Assembly (NCBI GenBank): GCA_051746205.1
Contig: JBNJEU010000005.1
Coordinates: forward strand, 8,448-72,447
DNA: 64,000 bases
Direction of reading: 5' to 3'
Source: Thiohalospira sp051746205
Lineage (GTDB): Bacteria > Pseudomonadota > Gammaproteobacteria > Thiohalospirales > Thiohalospiraceae
Below the pieces are notes generated by a model, which saw only the letters and a list, made by a program, of their open reading frames with translations, made no database searches and was not told where the DNA came from. The stretch's first letter is position 1. Every line of letters starts with the position of its first letter. Position numbers and translations under genes: made by a program. Below are positions 52,220-63,741 of this stretch, one piece after another.

Positions 52220-52989
52220 AGGTCGACCCCCGGGCCGTCGTGGACTCCTCCGCGACTCTGGCCGAGGGGGTCACCGTTTCGCCGTTTGCCATCGTCGGGG
52301 CCGATGTGACCATCGGCCCCGGCACCTGGATCGGTCCCCACTGCGTGATCCAGGGGCCGTCCACCATCGGAGCCAACAACCGGATCTACCAGTTCGCGTC
52401 GGTGGGGGACGACCCGCAGGACAAGAAGTATCGTGGGGAACACACCACCCTCGAGATCGGCGACGGCAACGTCATCCGCGAATACACCACCATCAATCGC
52501 GGGACTCGGCAGGGTGGCGGCGTGACCCGGATCGGCCACGAGAACTGGATCATGGCTTACGTCCACATCGCCCACGACTGCATTGTCGGCGACCACACCA
52601 CCTTCGCCAACGGTGCCTCTCTCGCCGGCCATGTGAACGTGGACGATCATGCCATTCTCGGCGGTTTCAGTCTGATCCACCAGTTCAGCCACCTGGGCCG
52701 GTACACCTTCTCGGCCATGGGGGCGGTGGTAAACAAGGATGTCCCGCCCTTCGTGCGCATCTCCGGCAATCCGGCGGAGCCGCGCGGCCTCAATACCGAG
52801 GGGCTGAAGCGTGCCGGTTTCGGCGAGGAGAGCCTCGGGCGTCTGCGTCAGGCGTATCGGCGGATCTATCGGGAGGGGCTGACCATCGAGGACGCCCTGG
52901 AACTCCTCGCCGATCTCATCGACATGGACCCCGATGTGGCGGAGTTCTGCCGTTTCGTCAGCGAGAGTCGTCGGGGGATCCTGCGCTGA
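52216..52989 (+). CDS. lpxA: Acyl-ACP-UDP-N-acetylglucosamine (or -GlcNAc3N) O/N-acyltransferase
   Basis: First lipid A step, a left-handed beta-helix trimer, 257 residues. The catalytic His is in VHIAHDCIVGDH and HQFSHLGRYTFSAMGAV is typical. Start is a GTG overlapping fabZ as GTGA. Because gnnA/gnnB-like genes lie next door, the true acceptor may be UDP-GlcNAc3N, giving an amide at position 3. Its 3' end overlaps lpxB on the other strand by 32 bases instead of leading into it. Confidence 0.95.
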   Translation: MKVDPRAVVDSSATLAEGVTVSPFAIVGADVTIGPGTWIGPHCVIQGPSTIGANNRIYQFASVGDDPQDKKYRGEHTTLEIGDGNVIREYTTINRGTRQGGGVTRIGHENWIMAYVHIAHDCIVGDHTTFANGASLAGHVNVDDHAILGGFSLIHQFSHLGRYTFSAMGAVVNKDVPPFVRISGNPAEPRGLNTEGLKRAGFGEESLGRLRQAYRRIYREGLTIEDALELLADLIDMDPDVAEFCRFVSESRRGILR

Positions 52990-54139
52990 TCCGACCGTTG
53001 TCGGCGATGATCTCCACGGCCCATTCGGCCACCGCCTCCGGGGCATCCCCTTCCCCGAGACGGGCGCGCAGCTCGGCCAGTTCCCCCCGGACCCGCTCGG
53101 CGTAGGCGGTGTCGAAGAGCAGCCGCCACAGTTCGTCGGCGATGTTGGCGCCGGTGGCCTCCTTCTGCAGGAATTCCCGGACCACGGGCTTTTCCGCCAC
53201 GATGTTCACCAGCGAGACGTGGTCGAGATTGACCAGCATGCGGGCGATCCACCAGGTCAGTGTGGAGACCCGATAGATCACCGTCAGCGGCGTGCCCATG
53301 AGACCGATCTGGAGGGTGGCCGTGCCCGAGGCGCTGGCGATGGCGTCACAGGCAGCGGTCGCGGCGTGGAACTGCCCCCGGACGATGGTGGCCTCGATGC
53401 CTGCCGTCGCCAGCGGCTCCTCCACCAGGGCCGGGTCGAGACCGTCGGCCAGGGGCAGCAGGAAGCGGATGGTGGGATCGTCCGCCAGTAGCCGGCTGGC
53501 GGCGTCCGCAAGCTCCGGCATCAGCCGCTGCAGTTCGCTGACCCGCGAGCCGGGGAAGAGGCCGACGATGCGTGGTTCCTGCGGCAGCCCGAGAACACGG
53601 CGGGCGTGGCCCCGACTCATGTCCACCGGGGTGTCGGTGGCCAGTGGATGGCCGACGAAGCGGACCGGAACACCGACTTCCTCGTAGATGGGCACTTCGA
53701 AGGGGAATACGACGGCCATGGCGTCGACCCGCCGGGCGATGGTCTTCAGGCGGCCCTTGCGCCAGGCCCAGATCTGGGGGCTGATGTAGTAGAGCACCGG
53801 CACACCCTGTTCCTGCGCGGTCGCGGCCAGGCGCAGATTGAATTCCGGCAGGTCGGTGACGATGAGCAGGTCGGGCTGCTCATCCACCAGCCGCTGGCGC
53901 ATCTCCGCGAGCCGCCGCTTGATGTGGCGGTAGTGGCTGAGGACCTCGACGATCCCGACCAGCGACAGTTCCGAGGCGGAGAAGGCCAGTTCCACACCGG
54001 CGGCCTCCATGGCCGGGCCGCCGACACCGAAGAAGGTGGCGGCGGGCAGGTCCCGGCGGATGGTCTCGACGACGCGGGCGGCATGGGCATCGCCGGAGGC
54101 CTCGCCGGCAATCACCATGATGCGTGGGGCGTGTTTCAT
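52958..54139 (-). CDS. lpxB: Lipid A disaccharide synthase
   Basis: GT19-family glycosyltransferase condensing UDP-diacylglucosamine with lipid X, 393 residues. IMVIAGEASGDAHAA at the N-terminus, VLYYISPQIWAWRKGR, FVGHPLATD, LFPGSRVSELQR and ASGTATLQIGLMGTP are the usual motifs. It is the third gene of a minus-strand operon with gnnB- and gnnA-like genes (four-base overlap), an unusual placement since lpxB normally follows lpxA. Confidence 0.96.
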   Translation of the reverse strand: MKHAPRIMVIAGEASGDAHAARVVETIRRDLPAATFFGVGGPAMEAAGVELAFSASELSLVGIVEVLSHYRHIKRRLAEMRQRLVDEQPDLLIVTDLPEFNLRLAATAQEQGVPVLYYISPQIWAWRKGRLKTIARRVDAMAVVFPFEVPIYEEVGVPVRFVGHPLATDTPVDMSRGHARRVLGLPQEPRIVGLFPGSRVSELQRLMPELADAASRLLADDPTIRFLLPLADGLDPALVEEPLATAGIEATIVRGQFHAATAACDAIASASGTATLQIGLMGTPLTVIYRVSTLTWWIARMLVNLDHVSLVNIVAEKPVVREFLQKEATGANIADELWRLLFDTAYAERVRGELAELRARLGEGDAPEAVAEWAVEIIADNGRISAGSPDDSR

Positions 54140-55227
54140 GCGGCGGCGCGGATGGCGTCCACGATGGAGTGGATCTGCTCCTTGGAAAGCTCGGGGAACA
54201 TCGGCAGCGACAGGACTTCCGCGGCGGCCTGTTCGGTCACCGGCAGACGGACGCCCCGGCACTCCTCGGCGAACGCCTTCTGCTGATGCAGCGGGACCGG
54301 GTAGTAGACCGCCGAGGCCGCGCCGGCCTCCTGCAGTGCCTGCTGGATCGCCTCGCGCTTCTCCACCCGCAGGGTGTACTGGTGGTAGACGTGGGTGCCG
54401 CCGGTCTCCGGCGGCGGGGTCACACCGGGGACATCGGCGAGCAGCTCACTGTAGAGGTGGGCGGCGCGGCGGCGCCCCTCGTTGTAGCCGCGCATGCGCT
54501 TGAGCTTGATCCGCAGGATCACCGCCTGCAGCTCGTCCAGCCGACTGTTGTAGCCGACCACGTCGTGGTAGTAGCGTTCGCTGCTGCCGTGGTTGCGCAG
54601 CATCCGGATCCGGTCGGCGACGGCGTCGTCGTCGGTGGTGATCATCCCGCCGTCGCCGTAGCAGCCGAGGTTCTTGCTCGGGAAGAAGCTGAAGGCGCCG
54701 GCGATGCCGAAGCGGCCGGTCATGGTGCCGTCGATGTCGGCGCCGAAGGACTGGGCACAGTCCTCGACCACCTTCAGCCCGTGCTTCTCCGCGATCGGCA
54801 TCAGGGCCCCCATGTCGGCCGGCTGGCCGAACAGGTGCACCGGCAGGATGGCGCGGGTATTCGGCGTGATGGCGGCCTCGACGGCGGCCGGGTCGATGTT
54901 GAAGCCGGCCGGTTCGATGTCGACGAAGACCGGCGTCGCGCCGACGTAGCGGATCGCCTCGGCGGTGGCGATGAAGGTGAACGGGCTGGTGATGACCTCG
55001 TCACCCGGGCCGATGTCGGCGGCGTCCAGGGCCAGGTGCAGGGCGTCGGTACCGGAGGCGCAGGTGATGGCGTGGCGCACGCCGAGCCATTCCGCGGCCT
55101 CCTGTTCGAAGGCCTGGACGTTCGGGCCAAGGATGTACTGGGTCGCGCCCAGCGCCTCCAGGATGGCCGGTTCGATCTCCTCGCGCAGACTCTCGTACTG
55201 GCCGCGCAGGTCAACCATTGGGATCAT
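54136..55227 (-). CDS. gnnB: DegT/DnrJ/EryC1-family sugar aminotransferase, probable GnnB
   Basis: PLP enzyme of 363 residues of the sugar aminotransferase family: the PLP lysine is K185 in FFPSKNLGCYGDGGM; GTDALHLALDAADIGPGDEV and VEDCAQSFGAD are typical. In Acidithiobacillus GnnB aminates the 3-keto sugar made by GnnA, giving UDP-GlcNAc3N for lipid A. The assignment rests on the pairing with a Gfo/Idh oxidoreductase and with lpxB; homologues also act in O-antigen sugar pathways. Confidence 0.72.
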   Translation of the reverse strand: MIPMVDLRGQYESLREEIEPAILEALGATQYILGPNVQAFEQEAAEWLGVRHAITCASGTDALHLALDAADIGPGDEVITSPFTFIATAEAIRYVGATPVFVDIEPAGFNIDPAAVEAAITPNTRAILPVHLFGQPADMGALMPIAEKHGLKVVEDCAQSFGADIDGTMTGRFGIAGAFSFFPSKNLGCYGDGGMITTDDDAVADRIRMLRNHGSSERYYHDVVGYNSRLDELQAVILRIKLKRMRGYNEGRRRAAHLYSELLADVPGVTPPPETGGTHVYHQYTLRVEKREAIQQALQEAGAASAVYYPVPLHQQKAFAEECRGVRLPVTEQAAAEVLSLPMFPELSKEQIHSIVDAIRAAA

Positions 55228-55266
55228 GTCTCGTTCCTCGGGTTCGGAGTGGGTCGGTTCGGTTCG

Positions 55267-56238
55267 TCAGTCGGCGAGCTGCTGGAACTCCACCTGGGAG
55301 TAGGTCATCAGCTTCGTGATCTCCAGGGCCGTCTCCAGGGCGCGCAGACCATCCGCGCCATCCACGGTAGGCCGACGTCCCGTGGCGATGGCGGTGAGGA
55401 AGTCGTGGACCTCCTCGCGGATGGCGTCGCCGCCCTCGAAGACCTTCTCGTTGGTTTCGATCTCCGGGATCCCGGCCTCGGTCAGTGTTTCGCGATCGCC
55501 GACCCGGTGGGCCGCCAGTTTGCGCTGCTGGAAATCCACCGCCATGTAGGTGTTGTGCTCGAATACCCGCATGCGCCGCTGAGCCTCCAGGCTGACGCGA
55601 CTGGCGGTGACGTTGGCGACGCAGCCGTTTTCGAACTTGAGCCGGGCGTTGGCGATGTCGATGGCCTCGGTGATCACCGGGATGCCGTCGGCGCGCAGTT
55701 CGCGGATGGGGGCCCCGACCAGGTCGAGGATCAGGTCGATGTCGTGGATCATCAGGTCGAGGACCACGTTCACGTCGGCGCCGCGCGGGTTGAACGGTGC
55801 CAGTCGGTGGCTCTCGATGAACAGCGGCTGGTGGACCTCCTCGCGCAGGGCCATCATCGCCGGATTGAAGCGCTCCAGGTGGCCGACCTGGAGGATGACG
55901 CCGTTGGTCTCGGCGCGGGCGACCAGGTCGCGGCCCTCCTCGACGGTGGCGGTGATCGGTTTCTCCAGCAGCACATGGATGCCGGCATCGATCAGGGTCG
56001 CGGCGACCTCGTGGTGGAGCTGGGTCGGCACCACGATGCTGACGGCGTCGACCCGGCCGACCAGTTCACGATAATCGCTCACGGCCTCGACCCCGTGTTT
56101 CTCCGCAATGGCGGCGGCGGTCTCCGGATTGGCGTCGCAGACAGCGACCAGATCGGCTTCGGGCGCGGCGGCGTACTTGTCGGCGTGAAATTTGCCGAGG
56201 TAGCCGACGCCGATGACGGCGGTGCGGATGGCTTCCAT
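55267..56238 (-). CDS. gnnA: Gfo/Idh/MocA-family oxidoreductase, probable UDP-GlcNAc 3-dehydrogenase GnnA
   Basis: NAD(P)-dependent oxidoreductase of 323 residues. Rossmann motif AVIGVGYLGKFHADKY, the family EKP motif in HVLLEKPITAT, and the substrate-region DLMIHDIDLILDLVG with its His are present. In the GnnA/GnnB pathway it oxidises the 3-OH of UDP-GlcNAc. Start is the ATG at 56238; upstream in-frame starts lack family sequence. No other sugar-nucleotide genes flank it, which favours a lipid A role over O-antigen. Confidence 0.72.
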   Translation of the reverse strand: MEAIRTAVIGVGYLGKFHADKYAAAPEADLVAVCDANPETAAAIAEKHGVEAVSDYRELVGRVDAVSIVVPTQLHHEVAATLIDAGIHVLLEKPITATVEEGRDLVARAETNGVILQVGHLERFNPAMMALREEVHQPLFIESHRLAPFNPRGADVNVVLDLMIHDIDLILDLVGAPIRELRADGIPVITEAIDIANARLKFENGCVANVTASRVSLEAQRRMRVFEHNTYMAVDFQQRKLAAHRVGDRETLTEAGIPEIETNEKVFEGGDAIREEVHDFLTAIATGRRPTVDGADGLRALETALEITKLMTYSQVEFQQLAD

Positions 56239-56326
56239 GTGCTGTGGCCTTGTCGAACGTGTTTGCGTCCATGATCGCACCATGGGGGGACGGGATCAAT
56301 TTTCTCGATCCGGCGCACCCACCGAA

Positions 56327-60034
<3,708 letters not shown>

Positions 60035-60156
60035 GGTCGAACGGGTTGCCGAGGGGAACCCATTACTAGCATGGCAGCCGGGTGGTGCCAAACCGGAGGA
60101 TACGGGAGGGATGGGTCGATCGGAAAAAAACCGATTTTTAACCCGTGATTGAATAA

Positions 60157-60183
60157 ATGCGTGAAACTACACTTTATGCGTGA
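60157..60183. promoter_or_regulatory. Direct repeats in the XRE-gene promoter
   Basis: ATGCGTGA occurs at 60157-60164 and 60176-60183, 19 bases apart and so on nearly the same face of the helix; a weaker copy ACCCGTGA is at 60141. They overlap a candidate promoter (TTGAAT 60149-60154, 17 bases, CTTTAT 60172-60177). This would suit autoregulation by the downstream HTH protein. Confidence 0.4.
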
Positions 60184-60255
60184 TGTTCGGCGGCCCGGTC
60201 CGTGTCACTCTGCGTGTGGAAAAACCGTATCGGACACTTCCGGGGAGTAAGTCAG

Positions 60256-60666
60256 ATGAGTCGAGGGCCTGTTGATCCCCTCAACAGCCACATCGGCAGC
60301 CGACTCCGCGAGTTGCGCACCACGCGGGAGTGGAGTCTGCAGCGCACCGCGGAGCTGATCCAGGTGAGCCAGCAGCAGCTGTCCCGCTTCGAGCAGGGCC
60401 ACAACCGGCTGGGTGCCGCCCAGCTCTATCGCCTGGCCTGCGGGCTGGGTGTCCCGGTCGGCTGGTTCTTCAAGGGCTACCGGGAGGCCCCGGAAGAGCA
60501 GGGGCGGCAGGCCAATGTCGTCCGTGAACCCATGGCGGAGATACCCTATGCCCTGACCGACGACGAAGCGGAGCAGCTACTGAGCTACTGGCGTTCCATG
60601 GGAGACCCGGAAGTCCGCCGGCGGATACTGGAACTGCTGGAAACCCTTTCGCTGAATCGAGGGTAG
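60256..60666 (+). CDS. XRE-family helix-turn-helix regulator
   Basis: A 136-residue DNA-binding protein. The HTH domain spans about residues 12-70: IGSRLRELRTTREWSLQRTA, IQVSQQQLSRFEQGHNRLGA (recognition helix) and LYRLACGLGVPVGWFFKGY. The C-terminal part (ALTDDEAEQLLSYWRSMGDP) is a short helical region common in alphaproteobacterial-type XRE proteins. The ATG at 60256 is chosen because it sits just before the HTH; the in-frame ATG-less extension upstream lacks conservation. Confidence 0.85.
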   Translation: MSRGPVDPLNSHIGSRLRELRTTREWSLQRTAELIQVSQQQLSRFEQGHNRLGAAQLYRLACGLGVPVGWFFKGYREAPEEQGRQANVVREPMAEIPYALTDDEAEQLLSYWRSMGDPEVRRRILELLETLSLNRG

Positions 60667-60671
60667 AGGGC

Positions 60672-60701
60672 CGGATTTCGCCGAAATCGGACTCGTTTTT
60701 T
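60672..60701 (+). terminator. Probable terminator of the XRE gene
   Basis: GATTTC-GCC-GAAATC (60674-60688) is a perfect 6-bp hairpin, followed seven bases later by six T residues (60696-60701). The T-run runs into the FNR box, so the two signals abut. Confidence 0.45.
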
Positions 60702-60713
60702 GATGTAGATCAA
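60700..60713. promoter_or_regulatory. Perfect FNR/Anr-type box
   Basis: TTGAT-GTAG-ATCAA matches the FNR consensus TTGATN4ATCAA without mismatch. Its centre lies about 60 bases before the predicted start site of the promoter at 60733-60760, the class I activator position. Confidence 0.7.
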
Positions 60714-60732
60714 CATAAATCATCATGATTAG

Positions 60733-60760
60733 TTGTTTTTTGTTCGAGTTGTGTCATTAT
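60733..60760 (+). promoter_or_regulatory. Predicted FNR-dependent promoter
   Basis: TTGTTT (60733-60738) and CATTAT (60755-60760) are 16 bases apart. Transcription would start near 60767, at a perfect hairpin GTCCTC-GTC-GAGGAC (60769-60783) that could protect the 5' end of the RNA. Confidence 0.45.
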
Positions 60761-60830
60761 CGAAGTCAGTCCTCGTCGAGGACAGGGACATGGAAGAAAC
60801 ACACCCTCGTAAAACAAGGGAGAGAACAGG

Positions 60831-60920
60831 ATGCCACGGAAGAACCTGCCGGCGACCTTCTTGTCGAACATTCCACGCAAGGCCCTCCAGCAGCCCCAGG
60901 CTTGGCCCGGTGGTTCATGA
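60831..60920 (+). CDS. Candidate 29-residue peptide ORF, doubtful
   Basis: ATG at 60831 with GGGAG eight bases upstream encodes MPRKNLPATFLSNIPRKALQ followed by nine more residues, and its stop overlaps a second ORF start (60917-61027, 36 residues) as ATGA. It lies on the transcript expected from the FNR-type promoter. No family is recognised, and the region could equally give a non-coding RNA. Confidence 0.25.
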   Translation: MPRKNLPATFLSNIPRKALQQPQAWPGGS

Positions 60921-61378
60921 CGCCCCGTGCCGGATCCCGAAGCAGCCATACAGTGGACAGGATCCGGACGTGGGCGGTCTTTCACGTAATCAACCATTGT
61001 TGCAGCCCTCGGCGTTCGAGGGAGTGAAAGAAGCCATCGCCATGAGGGCGCGGTTCGCCGGGAAGGCGAGCCCGGGACCAGGATGGTCCGCCCGGGCGGG
61101 ACCCATCACCCAGCAGGGGTGCCATGGCTCGAGGAACGGGCCGGGGCGGGCAGGGAGGCTCGAGGGTCAGGGACATGAATCGCGGGATGCGGTGACCGCT
61201 CGGAGGTGGTCGGTACGGAGTTGCCGCGACCGGGGAGTGCTTGCAATGGATGCGCGGGAGATTGCCCACGCCCGGGTCCTGGGCGCACGGGTCGGGGACA
61301 TGAAGGGGCGGTTTCCACCGACTCCGGACGGAGCGGTCCGGGCACCGCCCGCCCATTGGCCGAACCGGTGGGGTGTGA
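60921..61378. other. Gene-poor stretch upstream of the alcohol dehydrogenase
   Basis: No convincing gene on either strand; the open frames are short of coding character. It holds a hairpin GGACCA-GGA-TGGTCC near 61077 and two related segments, GGGTCAGGGACATGAA near 61164 and GGGTCGGGGACATGAA near 61289, which differ by one base and may mark an old duplication. Confidence 0.5.
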
Positions 61379-61411
61379 TGCTATAGTTCCCGGAATTCGT
61401 GCGAATCCGGG
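61379..61411 (+). promoter_or_regulatory. Extended -10 promoter and leader hairpin of the alcohol dehydrogenase gene
   Basis: TGCTATAGT (61379-61387) is an extended -10 element with no good -35. Directly after it CCCGGA (61389-61394) pairs with TCCGGG (61406-61411), with inner TTC/GAA pairs; the right arm contains part of the CGGGAG ribosome-binding site of the gene. Confidence 0.5.
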
Positions 61412-61421
61412 AGTTCCTTCC

Positions 61422-62585
61422 ATGTCGATCCCCGCTTTCCAGATGGCCAGCGTGCCGTCCATTCGGTTTGGCCCCGGGGCGCGCCACCAGCTGCCGGAGA
61501 TGGTGCGCGAGCACAACCCCCGGCGGGTCATGGTGATCACCGCCGGCTTTGTCGCCGAACACTACGCGACCCTGTTCGAGGCGATGACGGCAGAAGCCCC
61601 CCTGCATCGTGTCCTGGTGCGCGGCGAGCCGAGCCCGGAAACCATCGATGCGCTGGTCGCAGAGGCCCCCGGCGATATCGACCTGGTCATCGGCGTCGGT
61701 GGGGGTAGTGTTCTCGATGCGGCCAAGTCGGTTGGCGGACTGTTGCCGGAACGCCACTCCGTGATCGATTATCTCGAGGGGGTCGGCTGTGGTCGGCGGA
61801 TCGCCGGCGATACCGTGCCCTTCATCGCCGTGCCGACGACGGCCGGAACCGGTAGCGAAACCACCAAAAACGCCGTGATTACCCGGATCGGGGCGTTCAA
61901 GAAGTCATTTCGAGACGAAAGGTTGCTGGCGCGTGCGGTCATTCTGGACCCGGAATTCCTGGAAGGGTGTCCGGCCGAGACCCTGTACGCCACCGGCATG
62001 GATGCCTTCACCCAATTGCTGGAGTCCTACACCACGCGCAAGGCGAACCCCGTTACCGATGCGCTGTCCTGGCAGGGCATGACCCTGTTCAAGGGGGCTT
62101 TCGAGGCTGTCGAGTCCGCAGATGCGCGGATGCGCGAGGATGGGCTGGGGCGGCTGATGCTGGCCGCCAGCCTCTCCGGTATCTGCCTGGCGAATGCGGG
62201 GCTTGGCGCCGTCCACGGTCTCGCAGGGCCGGTCGGGGCCTTCTTCGAAGCCCCTCACGGCGTGGTCTGTGCCCGTCTGCTCGCCCCTGTCACCCGGCGG
62301 AACATCGCCGCACTGCGGGCAGAGGGCTCGGAAGAGAGCCTTGCCGTCGTGGAACGTTACGCCGCCGTGGGTGAACTCATGACCGGGCGGCGTGATCCCG
62401 AGGAGCTGGTCAAGGAACTCGAGGCCATGACGGCCCGCTACAGTCCGGAGGGCCTGTCCCGTTTCGGTCTGACCCGGGAGAATGTCGCTGCGGTACTGGC
62501 CAATTGCCGATCCGGAAGCATGCTCGGAAACCCCCTGGTTCTGGACGACGACTGTCTGTTCGCAGCCCTGAACGAGGCTCTGTAG
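61422..62585 (+). CDS. Iron-type (group III) alcohol dehydrogenase
   Basis: NAD(P)-dependent dehydrogenase of 387 residues. Nucleotide motif GVGGGSVLDAAKSVGG, the VPTTAGTGSETTKNAV stretch, and metal-site residues in GMDAFTQLLESY (Asp, with Gln where many relatives have His), GAVHGLAGPVGAFF and EAPHGVVCA. The TQ form is seen in a subfamily, so the enzyme may still be active. Substrate unknown. ATG at 61422. Confidence 0.88.
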   Translation: MSIPAFQMASVPSIRFGPGARHQLPEMVREHNPRRVMVITAGFVAEHYATLFEAMTAEAPLHRVLVRGEPSPETIDALVAEAPGDIDLVIGVGGGSVLDAAKSVGGLLPERHSVIDYLEGVGCGRRIAGDTVPFIAVPTTAGTGSETTKNAVITRIGAFKKSFRDERLLARAVILDPEFLEGCPAETLYATGMDAFTQLLESYTTRKANPVTDALSWQGMTLFKGAFEAVESADARMREDGLGRLMLAASLSGICLANAGLGAVHGLAGPVGAFFEAPHGVVCARLLAPVTRRNIAALRAEGSEESLAVVERYAAVGELMTGRRDPEELVKELEAMTARYSPEGLSRFGLTRENVAAVLANCRSGSMLGNPLVLDDDCLFAALNEAL

Positions 62586-62754
62586 GTCCGATGGGTTCGT
62601 TCGGCGAACAGGGTGAGGGTCGTTCCAGAATGCGCTCCGTTTCTGATACTCTGGCCCTGCTGCGTGCCCGGCGGCCGCAACGGTTCGTGGAGTGGAACAT
62701 CCGTGGCCGTGCCGCCGGAATCGCCACTACTCGAATGCAAGAGCGAAGAGCGCG

Positions 62755-63741
62755 ATGCGGCGCCGAAACTTTCTGGGCCTGATCGGAGGCCTGCCGCTTC
62801 TCCCTTCACTGGGAGGCTGTGGTCGTGAGCGCGAACCCCTGCGGATCGCCAGCCATGTCTGGCCCGGTTACGAGCTGATGTTTCTGGCGCGTCGCATGGG
62901 CTGGCTGGACCCGGAGCGGGTTCGGCTGGCGGCAACCTCGTCCGCGAGCGTCTCCATGGAAAAGTTGGTGAACGGAGAGGTCCATGGCGCGGCACTGACT
63001 CTGGATGAAGTTCTGCGGCTGCGCTCGGCGGGCACCTACCTGCGCTCCGACGGTCTGGAACTGCGGGTGGTCCTGGTTTTCAACATCTCGGCCGGAGCCG
63101 ACATGGTCATTGCCCGCGACGACGTCGCGGGGATCGATGATCTGCGGGGCCGCTCCATCGGCGCCGAGGATTCCGCCCTGGGCGCCCTGATGCTCCACCA
63201 CCTCCTGGAACGCGCCGAGCTCGAGCGCCAGGAGGTCGATGTGGTGCCGGTGACCATCGATGAGCAGGAAACCGCCTGGCGCGAAGGGGAGGTGGATGTC
63301 CTGATCACCTTCGAACCGCTGGCCGGGCGACTGTTGCGCGAAGGTGCCCGGGTGATCTTCGACAGCCGGAGGATCCCGGAGACCATCTTCGACGTTCTGG
63401 CGGTCCGGACCGAATACTGCGACAGCCATCCCGGGGCCATTCGACACCTGACCGCCGGCCATTTCCGGGCGCTGGACTACATGCGCCGGAATCCGGTGGA
63501 TGCCGGTTATCGCATGGCCGAGCGTCTGGATGTCTCCGGTGGGGAGGCCATGGAGACCTTCAGAGGTCTGATCCTGCCCGATTACCACGCCAACAGGCGC
63601 CTGCTGGCGGCCGACAACGGTCGCGTCCTGAGCGCGGCGCGCGAAATCGTTGCGGTCATGGACGAGGCCGGCATCGCGGTGAACACCTCCGTTGGCTCCG
63701 GCCTGATCACTGACCGTTTCCTGGCGCAGGGGGCGGAATGA
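62755..63741 (+). CDS. NMT1/THI5-like periplasmic substrate-binding lipoprotein
   Basis: A 328-residue ABC-type binding protein of the SsuA/TauA/NMT1 group. The N-terminus MRRRNFLGLIGGLPLLPSLG ends in a lipobox (LGGC), with a twin-arginine-like RRRNF. IASHVWPGYELMFLARRMGWL and LTFEP-like VLITFEPLAGRLL are typical of the family. No permease or ATPase follows; the next gene encodes another binding domain, so this may serve signalling. ATG at 62755 begins the signal. Confidence 0.8.
   Translation: MRRRNFLGLIGGLPLLPSLGGCGREREPLRIASHVWPGYELMFLARRMGWLDPERVRLAATSSASVSMEKLVNGEVHGAALTLDEVLRLRSAGTYLRSDGLELRVVLVFNISAGADMVIARDDVAGIDDLRGRSIGAEDSALGALMLHHLLERAELERQEVDVVPVTIDEQETAWREGEVDVLITFEPLAGRLLREGARVIFDSRRIPETIFDVLAVRTEYCDSHPGAIRHLTAGHFRALDYMRRNPVDAGYRMAERLDVSGGEAMETFRGLILPDYHANRRLLAADNGRVLSAAREIVAVMDEAGIAVNTSVGSGLITDRFLAQGAE

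Noticed and set aside
54124..56274. 716-codon plus-strand open frame opposite the gnn-like genes
   Set aside because: Antisense shadow of two enzyme genes whose motifs are clear on the minus strand.
60733..61386. 217-codon open frame across the gene-poor region
   Set aside because: Arg/Pro/Gly-rich composition, no family motif, no ribosome-binding site at its start and it runs through the predicted promoter of the next gene.
61422..62585. Loss of function of the alcohol dehydrogenase from His-to-Gln at a metal ligand
   Set aside because: The DAxTQ form is familiar in a subfamily of these enzymes and the other ligands are present, so it is not taken as inactivation.
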